From contig NZ_FNGM01000002.1 in NCBI RefSeq assembly GCF_900102965.1, forward strand, positions 328,703-361,756: 33,054 nucleotides of DNA, given 5' to 3'. The notes below the pieces were generated by a model. The model searched no databases, had not been told where the DNA came from, and worked only from the letters and a program-made list of their open reading frames with translations. A program made the translations under genes and the position numbers. This DNA comes from Paenibacillus jilunlii. GTDB taxonomy: Bacteria; Bacillota; Bacilli; Paenibacillales; Paenibacillaceae. Below are positions 9,421 through 19,300 of the stretch, piece by piece. Within the stretch, counting starts at the first letter, position 1. Every line of letters starts with the position of its first letter.

Positions 9421-9475
9421 CAATTATTGCTCTCCTCTGTTCTCTCTACTTCTGCCTGTGACCGGTTCGCTTGCG

Positions 9476-10609
9476 CTAGATCAGGGTGAAATCCTGTTCT
9501 ACTGCTTGCTCCACCGTGTAGTACTCCTCCCCAAGAGCCTCTGCCACGGCCTGGCAGGTGATTTTGCCATTGGCTACGTTGACGCCGCTCTTCAGGCCGG
9601 CATTGTCTTCGATCGCCTTGAACACGCCTTTATTGGCAATTTGCAGCGCATAAGGAACCGTAACGTTGGTTAGAGCTATGGTTGAGGTTTTGGCGACAGC
9701 GCCCGGCATGTTGGCTACCGAGTAATGCAGTACGCCGTGTTTCTCGAATACAGGATGGTCATGTGTGGTTACCCGGTCAATGGTTTCCACAATACCGCCC
9801 TGGTCAATCGCTACGTCAACAATGACGGAGCCCGGCTTCATCGTCTTGACCATTTCTTCGGTAACCAGCTTCGGCGCTTTCGCACCGGGGATCAGCACTG
9901 CACCTACCAGCAGATCCGCTTCGGCTACAGCCCTGGCAATGTTGTAAGGATTGGAAATCAGCGTGCTAATCTGTGCGCCAAAAATATCATCCAGCTGGCG
10001 GAGTCTGTCCGCGCTGAGATCCACAATCGTCACTTCGGCACCGAGCCCGATCGCCATCTTGGCTGCGTTCGTGCCGACTACACCGCCGCCGATAATGCTG
10101 ACCTTGCCTCTGCTGACGCCGGGCACACCCGAGAGCAGGATGCCTTGGCCGCCATAGTTCTTCTGCAGGAACTGGGCGCCAAGCTGCACGGACATGCGTC
10201 CGGCCACTTCACTCATGGGAGTGAGCAGCGGAAGTGTCCGTCCGTCCACAACCGTTTCATATCCGATGGCGAAGACGCCTTTGTCCTTCAGCGCGGAAGC
10301 CAGCGTTGGCTCCGGTGCCAGGTGCAGGTAAGTGAAGAGGATCAGGCCCGGCCGGAAGTAGCTATATTCGCTTTCAAGCGGCTCTTTGACCTTCATAACC
10401 ATCTCAGCGGCAGCCCATACAGCGGAGGCTTCAGTGATCAGCTCAGCACCGGCTGCAGCATACTCTTCATTCAGGAATCCGCTGCCTGTTCCGGCTCCCG
10501 CTTCCACCAGCACTTTATGCCCATCGGCTACCAGACTTACGACTCCTGCAGGTGTAATGGCGACACGGTTTTCGTTATTTTTAATTTCCTTGGGTACTCC
10601 AATAATCAT
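9476..10609 (-). CDS. ald: Alanine dehydrogenase
   Basis: A 377-residue enzyme of the usual length for the family, starting [17 protein letters not shown]. Substrate and catalytic residues are in place: Arg15, Lys75 in KVKEP and His96 in [10 protein letters not shown]. The NAD-binding fold has the [13 protein letters not shown] glycine loop. It catalyses NAD-dependent oxidative deamination of L-alanine to pyruvate and ammonia. In B. subtilis this gene (also spoVN) feeds energy metabolism during sporulation, which fits the nearby spore genes. AGGAG lies 9 bases before the ATG. It is flanked by its own terminator downstream and another upstream (10811-10833), so it appears monocistronic. A perfect palindrome about 100 bp upstream may be the activator site. 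Confidence 0.96.
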   Translation of the reverse strand: MIIGVPKEIKNNENRVAITPAGVVSLVADGHKVLVEAGAGTGSGFLNEEYAAAGAELITEASAVWAAAEMVMKVKEPLESEYSYFRPGLILFTYLHLAPEPTLASALKDKGVFAIGYETVVDGRTLPLLTPMSEVAGRMSVQLGAQFLQKNYGGQGILLSGVPGVSRGKVSIIGGGVVGTNAAKMAIGLGAEVTIVDLSADRLRQLDDIFGAQISTLISNPYNIARAVAEADLLVGAVLIPGAKAPKLVTEEMVKTMKPGSVIVDVAIDQGGIVETIDRVTTHDHPVFEKHGVLHYSVANMPGAVAKTSTIALTNVTVPYALQIANKGVFKAIEDNAGLKSGVNVANGKITCQAVAEALGEEYYTVEQAVEQDFTLI

Positions 10610-10709
10610 GGCTCATCGCTCCTGTCTAATGCGTTTCTCTTATGTAAAGAATGATAACACATGACTTCATTTTTCATTTTGGGTAAAAAGAAAAACTTTA
10701 TCTGCCATG

Positions 10710-10727
10710 ATTGTGTTTTAACACAAT
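10710..10727. promoter_or_regulatory. Perfect inverted repeat upstream of ald, candidate operator
   Basis: ATTGTGTT (10710-10717), TT, AACACAAT (10720-10727): two perfect 8-bp arms about 100 bp upstream of the ald start codon. No other clear signal was found between 10610 and 10922 except the terminator at 10811-10833. A binding site for the PucR-type regulator is an inference from position and symmetry. Confidence 0.45.
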
Positions 10728-10810
10728 GGAAGGGGTGAAAACGCTATGTAACCCTATGCTTAAACGACTACCCAACTGGGGTATCTGCCAAAACGATCTT
10801 CAAACCCAAC

Positions 10811-10833
10811 AAAAAGACACCGTCTCCGGTGTC
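10811..10833 (-). terminator. Rho-independent terminator of the M20 amidohydrolase gene
   Basis: On the minus strand a perfect 7-bp stem (GACACCG/CGGTGTC, loop GAGA) is followed by TTTTTG. It lies 90 bases past the stop codon at 10923. Confidence 0.75.
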
Positions 10834-10922
10834 CTTCTTATGGTAATTTATATGACAGACTGGAAATCATCTTTTATCTTCACAAGTGCAATCACTCAAA
10901 TACTCAAAATAAGTGTTAGGTT

Positions 10923-12161
10923 TCATTCCATTGATTGCTTGGCTAATATACTAAGGACCGTTTCCAGTACGACATTAACCCCCTGCTCGCATTCCTCATA
11001 GGAGGTCAGCTCCTCCTCACAGTGGCTTTTGCCGTTGACGCTGGGCACAAAGATCATGGCCGATGGCAGAAAACCGGCCACAAACTGGGCATCATGCCCG
11101 GCTCCGCTGGCCATTTTTTTGCTGCTGTAGCCTAGTCGCGAAGCCGCTTGTTCTACCAATGCGCAGATTTCAGGATCGAACCACACCGTATCCCGGCCCC
11201 ATAGCCTGGTCTTTGCGATGGTACAGCCCAGCAGCTCTTCAGGCAGGCCATTGATAATCTCTTCCACCGTGCGCACAATGTCCATATCCTTATGTCTGGC
11301 TTCAACAGTGAAAATCACCTTATTCGGGATTACCGTATGAATGTTAGGCAGCACGTTCATGCGGCCCATGGTGAAGACCAGCTCCGAATCCAGCACCCCC
11401 AGCTTGCTGCGCAGCTCCGTAATCAGATCGGCCGCGGCAAACAGGGCATCCTTCCGCATATCCATCGGCGTGGTTCCGGCGTGGTCAGATTCGCCCGTCA
11501 CCTCAATCTCATAGCAGGCCATGCCCACGACGCAGTCGACCAGGCCGATGGAGAGGTTTTCTTTTTCCAGCACGGGTCCCTGCTCGATATGCAGCTCCAG
11601 ATAGGCCGTTGCTTCCTTAATCCGGTTCGCAGCATCCCCCGCATACCCGCCCGCTTCCAGCGCTTCCGCAAAGGTCGTCCCTTCCGGGTCCTTCTTCTTC
11701 AGCATCTCCGCCTTGTCGAACTTGCCGGAGAGCACACCGGAGGCCATCATTGAAGGCTCGAACCGCGCGCCTTCCTCATTCGTGAAATTCATCACCGTCA
11801 CCGGCAGCCGGGGCTTGATGCCATAGTCAACCAGGGTCCGCACCACTTCCAGACCGGCAATGACTCCAAGCACTCCATCGAAGCGGCCGCCCTTTTTGAC
11901 TGTGTCCAAATGCGAGCCAATCACCACAGGCGGCCCCGCTTCCGTTCCTTCGAGGGTGGCGTACATGGTTCCCATATCATCGGCTTTTACCGACATTCCC
12001 AGCTCTTCACAACACGCAGCAAAATAATTCCGCACCTTGACATCCTGCTCCGACAGCGACAGCCGGGTCACACCATTATTCTCCGTACGCCCAAAGTCGG
12101 CAAAGACCTCAATCGTATCCTTCAATCTCCCGCCGTTCACGAATATTTGCTTCAGCTGCAT
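10923..12161 (-). CDS. Allantoate amidohydrolase / N-carbamoyl-L-amino acid hydrolase (M20 family)
   Basis: A 412-residue zinc-dependent amidase. Metal and catalytic motifs are in order: GSHLDTVKKGGRFDG with His84 and Asp95, NEEGARF with Glu129-Glu130, HIEQGPVLE (metal His), GESDHAGTTPM (dimerisation domain), and SHCEEE near the C-terminus. The family hydrolyses allantoate, N-carbamoyl-amino acids or ureidoglycine, releasing ammonia and CO2. No allantoinase, hydantoinase or permease gene is adjacent, so the substrate cannot be settled. Next to an ammonia-releasing alanine dehydrogenase and a PucR-type regulator (a family first linked to purine catabolism), a nitrogen-salvage role is plausible. 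A GGAGGG ribosome binding site lies 9 bases before the ATG. No convincing promoter was seen in 12162-12394. Confidence 0.88.
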   Translation of the reverse strand: MQLKQIFVNGGRLKDTIEVFADFGRTENNGVTRLSLSEQDVKVRNYFAACCEELGMSVKADDMGTMYATLEGTEAGPPVVIGSHLDTVKKGGRFDGVLGVIAGLEVVRTLVDYGIKPRLPVTVMNFTNEEGARFEPSMMASGVLSGKFDKAEMLKKKDPEGTTFAEALEAGGYAGDAANRIKEATAYLELHIEQGPVLEKENLSIGLVDCVVGMACYEIEVTGESDHAGTTPMDMRKDALFAAADLITELRSKLGVLDSELVFTMGRMNVLPNIHTVIPNKVIFTVEARHKDMDIVRTVEEIINGLPEELLGCTIAKTRLWGRDTVWFDPEICALVEQAASRLGYSSKKMASGAGHDAQFVAGFLPSAMIFVPSVNGKSHCEEELTSYEECEQGVNVVLETVLSILAKQSME

Positions 12162-12394
12162 GGCCCTATCCCTCCGTTACTCTCACCCATTTGTTGCTTT
12201 AAGTCCGTTTTATACAGAATCATCGCTTTCTATATATGTTATACCAATCCCCGGAATTGTCATTTTACACTCTGTAATAATTATTTTTGGGAATTGTACA
12301 CGATGTGTTACAACGCTCATGCAAAAGTTTGGTAGAATATGAGCAGTCAGCAGTGAACGGAGCTGGCCAACCAAATGGAAAGGGGAGTAAACCT

Positions 12395-13270
12395 ATGAAC
12401 ACTATTTTGCGCAGCGGCTCAGCACAGGCTGAGATCAGCAGCCTCGGAGCGGAGCTTGTCAGCTTCACCAAAAACGATACTGGCACTGAATATATCTGGA
12501 GCGGGGACGCCGCCTATTGGACAGGCCGTTCTCCGGTGCTGTTCCCAATCATCGGCGCTGTCCGCAGCGGAGAGATCCGGGTGCAGGGACAAACGTATAA
12601 GCTTGCCAATCACGGCTTCGCCAGACGCAGCGAATTTACAATCGTTGAAGCGGGCGAATCCCGTGCGGTCTTCCGGCTTACCAGCAGCGAGCATACCCTG
12701 TCCAGCTATCCGTTCCAATTCAACTTGTATATTACATACACGCTGAACGAAAGCACCCTTAAGCTGGAATACCGGGTGGAGAACATCGATGGGCAGAACA
12801 TCTTCTTTCAGCTAGGCACACACCCTGCCTTCAACTGCCCGCTGGATGAGAACGGAAGCTTCAGCGATTATGTACTTGAGTTCTCCGAGAACGAAACGCT
12901 GGATCGGGAGTTTCTGAATAGTGCCGGACTGCGGATCAGCGGGCAAACGGAGACAGTGCTGAGCGGTGAGCGCATTCTTCCGTTAACCCATGAAATGTTC
13001 AAGGACGACGCGCTGGTCTTCCAGAATGTAGCTTCCCGGACGATCACGCTGAAAAGCAAGCTCACCGAAAAAAGCGTCGCCGTATCCTTCGAAGGCTTCC
13101 CGGATCTCGGCATCTGGCAGAAGCCCAATGCGCCTTTTTTGTGCATCGAACCATGGCAGGGATTCGCAGACAGCGATACATTCCAAGGGGAGCTTCCGGA
13201 AAAAGAAGGTATTGTCACCCTGGCTCCAGGAGATAATTTCACCAGTTCCTTGACCATAAAAATTGATTAA
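12395..13270 (+). CDS. Aldose 1-epimerase family protein, LacX-like
   Basis: A 291-residue protein from the ATG at 12395, supported by AGGGGAG nine bases upstream; in-frame codons further upstream lack a ribosome site and would include promoter-like sequence. It has the galactose mutarotase fold signatures of the LacX/YMR099C-like branch: NHGFARRSEF, QLGTHPAFNCP and CIEPWQGFAD, which hold the conserved His, His and Glu of the active site. The family interconverts alpha and beta anomers of hexoses or hexose-6-phosphates in the cytoplasm. It stands alone between the divergent amidohydrolase and a strong terminator, so a specific sugar cannot be named. Confidence 0.88.
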   Translation: MNTILRSGSAQAEISSLGAELVSFTKNDTGTEYIWSGDAAYWTGRSPVLFPIIGAVRSGEIRVQGQTYKLANHGFARRSEFTIVEAGESRAVFRLTSSEHTLSSYPFQFNLYITYTLNESTLKLEYRVENIDGQNIFFQLGTHPAFNCPLDENGSFSDYVLEFSENETLDREFLNSAGLRISGQTETVLSGERILPLTHEMFKDDALVFQNVASRTITLKSKLTEKSVAVSFEGFPDLGIWQKPNAPFLCIEPWQGFADSDTFQGELPEKEGIVTLAPGDNFTSSLTIKID

Positions 13271-13310
13271 AGGCCGCTCGCGCCACCACACCTTTCCATC
13301 CCTTGAATAA

Positions 13311-13359
13311 GACAAAGAAGGCCGTTAGTCACCTGTCAGGTGCTGCGGCCTTCTTTGTC
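13311..13359. terminator. Strong bidirectional terminator between convergent genes
   Basis: A perfect 14-bp stem (GACAAAGAAGGCCG, 13311-13324, with CGGCCTTCTTTGTC, 13346-13359) encloses an inner CACCT/AGGTG stem. It sits between the epimerase stop (13270) and the SLH protein stop (13370), with the stem itself rich in T on either exit side, so it can serve both. Confidence 0.8.
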
Positions 13360-13369
13360 TTCATATGAT

Positions 13370-16300
13370 CTATTGACTGAGCGTTTCTCCGCCTTCATTC
13401 CTCACTGTGAAAGTGTGGTCAATAGAAGCTTCCTCAATTTCATGGTAAGCCCAGTTTGTCGCCGGTACGTCAGGCCAGCTTGGGGTTGCAATACCATATA
13501 GCGGCCCGCGTCCGAATAGACGATTGACAACCTTTACGGCTTCCGCACGTGTCAGGTTACCGCTTGGACGGTACGTACCATCCCCGTATCCGTTAATAAT
13601 ATCCGCCTTGCTTGCGGCCTCAATGTCTTTGGCAGCCCAGTGGCCAGCCGTATCCTTGAATCCGCCGCCGGATGCAGCGGCTGTAGTGTCCAGCTTCTTA
13701 TATCTCGACGCAATGGCGGCCATTTCGCCGCGGCTGATAGGAGCATCCGGCAGGAACCGGCCTTTTTCGTTGCCTTGCATTAGTCCTGCCGCTTTGACAA
13801 ATTCAATGGCACCTTTCGCCCAGTGGCTGTCCCTCACATCCGGGTAAGAGGAGACAGCCGGTGCTGCGGATGCATCGTAGCCGAGGTTTCTTGCCAGTAT
13901 TGCCGCCATTTCCGCACGGGTAATGGAATGATTCGGCTTGAAGGTTCCATCGGAATAGCCGGTAATGAAGGCTTTGTGATGGTTCTGGTTCTGCTGCAGC
14001 TGCGCTGCCTCTGCTGCCGCCAAATACCGCTCCCAGCCCTCCATGTTCAGAATGGTGAATGTACTGAATTTGTCTACATTGAACTGCAGGCCAAGTTCGC
14101 CCGGCTTGTAATCAACAATTTTCGCCTTCTTCAGCTCTTTGTCACCGTCACTATGTTCTATGAAGATCACCAGATTGGACAGGAAGTCTTCTCTCTCCGG
14201 GAGAGTGGCCGGGAGCTGCACGTCACGCAGAGGAAGCGTAATTGTAACCGGTCTGCTCTGCATATTGGTTTCAATAGTCATCGGACGGGCCACAACATCA
14301 ATTTGTTTGTCCGCTGCTATTTCTCTGACAATCCGCTCGATTCTGGCCCGGTCTTCGACCTCTTTGCGCAATGGCTGGTCTTTAATTGGCACAACGTGGA
14401 AGAACAGATCTTCTGTGAAATTATCCAATGATGATTGTGCTATAAGAATTCTTACGTTATCCGTGAAAATCTCCAGGTTCACGTTAGAGTCACCAAGTGT
14501 CTTAATCGCATCTTTAGGAACATTCACATTAATATCCGCGACCTGGTCCTTCTCATCCGGGATCATGATCCGGGCTGTATTATCCGAAGCTCCGGTGATT
14601 TTCCGGACAACCTCCTCCACCCGGTCCGTTGTGAAGTTGACCACATCATGCAGGATTCCGCCTGAATCCTTAGTGCGTTGAATGACCGTCTCTGCTAATA
14701 CAGAGCCTAGACCCAATTGTCCAGATTCCACCTTCACGGTAATTTGCTCGGTCAACGCTGTCGCAGTTGGTGTAACAGGGGCCGATGTGGCCGGTGCCGG
14801 TGTAGACGGTGCTTCTGTTGGTTTTTCTGTTGGCTTTTCCGTCGGCTCCTCCGTTGGTTTCTCCGTCGGCTTCTCCGTTGGTTTCTCCGTCGGCTTCTCC
14901 GTTGGCTCCTCCGTCGGTGCCTCCGTTGGTGTTGCCGTCGGTGTCGGTGTAGCCGGTGTTTCCGTCGGTGCTGTCGTTGGTATTGGTGTTTCTGTTGGTT
15001 CCACCGTCGGTGTTGCCGATGGTTCCACCGTCGGCGTTGCCGATGGTCCTGCCGTCGGCGTTGCCGATGGCCCTGTCGATGGCGTTACTGATGGTTCTGC
15101 CGACGGCATTGCCGATGGTTCTGCCGACGGCGTTGCTGTTGGCGTTACCGTTGGTGTTGGTGTAGCCGTCGGCGTTACCGTCGGTGTTGGTGTAGCTGCA
15201 GGCTTGGCCTTAATAACCTTAACCGTGTAAATCTTTACCGTCCCGTCCTCCGCAGTGACCAAGATATCAAATACATTATCTCCTTCAACCAGATGATTCA
15301 GAGAGGCTCCATCTCTTCCAATGATTTGGCTTCCCGCTTTTGCATCAGCCGCTACCGGGTTCAGGGCGATAGAATCCACGTCATTTTCTACCTCTACCGT
15401 ATACTCGGAAACAGCGGGATCAAAGACTGGATCCAAAGCTCCGGCATTTACGCTGATATTGTTCAAATCAGCATTGGAGGAGCGTGATTTACGGGTGATT
15501 CCCACCTCATATACACTTTCTGTCTTCCCATCCTGAGCGGTTACCTTTAAGTTCACAGTATTTAGCCCTTCTGCTAATTTGACAAGCATCGGGTTATCTA
15601 CTGTGACACCATTTACGGTTAACCGCGCATTCAAGTCTCCTTTTAGCGCATCCAGTTCCACCTGATTCACTTCATAAGGTACGGACAAGGAATACTTGAA
15701 GATTTCGGCCGAAAACCCGGGGTCCAGGATCTCCAGTCCCGCCACAGAACTGACGGTCAAACCCTTAAGAGAAGAATCCTTCGGCAGAATGGCGCGATTC
15801 ACAGTAACTGTATAGGTCATTTGGGTACCGGCATCAGCAGCTGTAACCTGTACTGTAATTTGATTCGTTCCCTCATCCAGGACCACACGGTTTCCAGCGA
15901 CACCAGTGGAGGCTCCATTCTTTTTCAGGACATAGGTTGCCGCCTCATGATTCGTCACAATTGAAAAATCCATGCTGCTTACACTATTGTCCACATTGAC
16001 CGAATAATCACTGATCCCTGCCTGGAAACCCGGTGTTAGTTCGCCAGGGGTAATTCTCATCTCTACAAGTGCAGCATCTGTGCTTGGATTCCGCACGAGA
16101 TTAATGGTGTATACCTTCATGCTTCCATCTTGGGCCGTGACATTAACTTCAATCACATTTAATCCTGTAGCCAAAGGCACAGCGTTCAGATCTTCGATCC
16201 AAACTCCATTCACAAATACGGAGGTGCTTGCATTTGCATCATCAACAACCGCATTCAGCTTCGCTGCTGAAACCGAATCCTCCACAGTGCCATTATAACT

Positions 16301-19300
16301 GAGCGTATCCATAACGGGTGTAAGGGAGATTGCATTATCCGATAAGTCAGTCATCGTCAGCTCAAGCAAATTCGCATTGGACGAAGGCGCACGAACGATG
16401 GTTACCATATATTCCTTGGTAGTTACTTTGTCAGCGGCCGTAACGGCTATGGTAACTACATTTTCACCTACATTCAAAGGAACCGGCACACCGCCTGCAG
16501 ACTGGACTCCGTTGATTGTATAAGTAGCCTGTTCGTCACTTGTAGTCGCCGTAACAGCCATGCTGTCAATATTATTGGCGACATATTCGTAGTAGGTTGA
16601 AGTTGTACGGTCAAATCCGCCGGACAGCGGCTTGCCGGACAATGTGATGTTGATTAAATCCGCATCAGAAGATGCCTTGCGGATAATCGTCAACACATAA
16701 TTCTTCGCGGTTACACCATCTTCCGCTTGAACCAGAACATTGAACTCGTTGACTCCCACCTGCAGATCGACCAATCTTGGCTGAGCGTTAGGTGTCACGT
16801 TGCCGTTCAGACTAACCGTTGCATGGACGTCCTCGGGTGTTGGAGTTACCGCAAGCTCAGACACTTGGTTGTCCACAGTAACGGCATACCGGGTCTGGTT
16901 TTTGTCATAAGCAGGATCGAGCTGGCCGTCTGAAAGAACCAGGCTGGACAGATCCGCATTGGAAGAAGCTTTTCTAATAATATTTACAAGAGTTGTTTTC
17001 TCACGTACACCACTCTGCGAGACAACAACGATCTTGACTGTGTTCATTCCGACATTCAAGTTTTGGGTGTAGGCTGTACCATCCGTATGCACATTCCCGT
17101 CTACAGACAGGCTTGCCGCAGCATCCAGCAGCTTCGGAGTGATTTCCAGGGAAGAAACCTCATTCGGGACCTCAACCGAATACCCGGTATCACCGTTGCT
17201 GAACACAGGCGACAATGTTCCTGACGAGACAGTCAAGTCCGAAAGATCGGCCACATCCGAAGGCGCACGCAGAATGAACAGACTGTAAGACTTCTTCGTC
17301 ACTCCGTCCTGTGCCGTTACCTCAATCAGATACTTGTTATTGCCTGCTGCAAGATTGGTTATGGAGAAAGGAATGCCGCTAGGGTGATCCACACCGTTCA
17401 CCTTAATGCTTGCACCTTCGGCGGCTGTCGGAGTAAATTCCGCAGCCTTTACAGCGTTGGCAACAGCCATCGTATAATCCGACTGATTGGTGTCAAAGTC
17501 CGGCGACAGTCCATCCGGCGAAGCGGTCAGATTAGTCAGACTGGCATCACCGGACAGCTTCCTCACAACTGTAATATTATAGGTTTTTGCCGTCTTGCCG
17601 TCTTCTGCAGTAAACACTACGGAAATCACATTTTTTCCATAAGCCAGACTGACATTCCCGGTAGCTGCGGCGGATTCGGCCGAGCCGATGCCTATTCCGT
17701 TTAGTGTTGCTGCGGCAAACATGCTGGACTTTATAACATCCACTTTTACCGAGCTTACATTATTCTCGACTGTGGCGGTGTAGTTGCCTGTATTGCTGCT
17801 GTACCCTGGTGACAGGGCTATGGCTTGTCCGGTGCCTGAGCTAAATACGGAAAGCCCATTTGCCGCAGCCAGACCGGCGTCATTCTCCGGATAGCGGATC
17901 ACATCCAGTACATATTCCTTGGAGTTGCTTGAATATTTATCGGCTACTTTTATCTTTACCGGCTTAAATACACCCACTGGCAGGCCGCTGACCGTAAAGA
18001 CCGGGTAGGTTCCCGATACGTTTACCCCAGAGCCATTGTCGGCATAGGCTGCCACATTCACATCAGCGGGATTTACCGCTCCTACATTAATATTGATGCT
18101 GTTGTTCGGACTGTTTTCGCTTTTGTTGGGGACATGCACTTTATTATAGACAATCCCTCTGCTAAAGGCAGGGGCCATCACCCCTACAGAAGGCGTAATG
18201 AATTTCAGATCAAATTTGCCGGCCACCACACTCAGCAAAAAGCTGCTGGTACTCGAAGTCATTCCATCACTTACGGTGACTTTGATAGTAGAGGTGCCTG
18301 TCATATTTGCCGTTGGAGTCAGATTAATGCTTCTTTCCAAGCCTTCACCTGAAAATGAGATGTTGGCGTTCGGCAAAAGCGACGTATTCGACGAGGTTGC
18401 ACTAAGCGTCAGCACGTCGCCGGCATCGACATCCGTCACTTTAAACGGTTTGGATACGGGTGTGTTCACGGGTGTCACCACGTTGGAGTTAAACCCTGTC
18501 CCGGACAGCCATTTCCCGCTGATGATACTTCCGTTTCTTTGGCCCGAGGAGGAGTCCTTGGCTACAGCTCCATCTCCAGGATTATTGAACTTATAGTTGA
18601 CCATCAGATTAGTCTCGGTACCGGCAAGATTTGTGTTCATCTGGCTCTCAATTTCCGCCTGGGTCTTTGCCTTATTCCAGATTCGGTAATCTCTTATGCC
18701 GCCAACATAATTGGCATCCTGGGACCACGTGCTCTCGCCAATAAAATTGTAGAGTCTCTGTATGTTGGGATTGGCGGCGCTGCCTTTGGCCATATCTGTG
18801 AGATCCATAAAGCCGCTGCCTTTCAAAATCCCGTTCCAATAGATATAAGCCTTTTTCTCCACAGCATTATAAACAGCGGCTACGTGTACCCATTGGTTCA
18901 ACGGCAGCTGCTCCGAGGTTCTCACCAGATAGGATTTAACTCTGGGACCCTTTTGCGGCAAGGCTTCAAGCGCTATTCTTCCTGAAGTTCCTTCAAATGT
19001 AAGGTGAAGATTAAAATTATCAGGACCATATGAGGTATCAAAAATACGGGCCCACGTGGGAGCACTGCTGGCATTTACCCAAGTTTCGATGGTAAGGGAA
19101 TTGGAATAGATGTTCAAATCCGGAATCGTAACATATCCTTTGCCATCAAAATCAAGATAGGTGCTGCCGCTAAGCTCAGAAATATAAGGTGTATCATTAA
19201 CTGGCGTAACTTCAATCTGCGCAGCTTGTTCCGATTCACTGTAGCTTGCTGCATCTCCGGTGTATTCAGCATTAACATTTACATAATTACTGCTGTACTC

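Noticed and set aside
9232..9423. 64-residue N-terminal extension of the PucR-type regulator
   Set aside because: It reads through the ald terminator and the TATAAT promoter box, and a better start with a ribosome site exists at 9231.
10711..11001. Plus-strand 96-residue frame across the ald upstream region
   Set aside because: It lacks a ribosome site, covers the terminator at 10811-10833 and overlaps the amidohydrolase 3' end.
14682..15230. Plus-strand Val/Gly-rich repeat frames opposite the Thr/Pro linker
   Set aside because: Shadows of the repetitive linker in the SLH gene; no ribosome site and repeat-driven openness.
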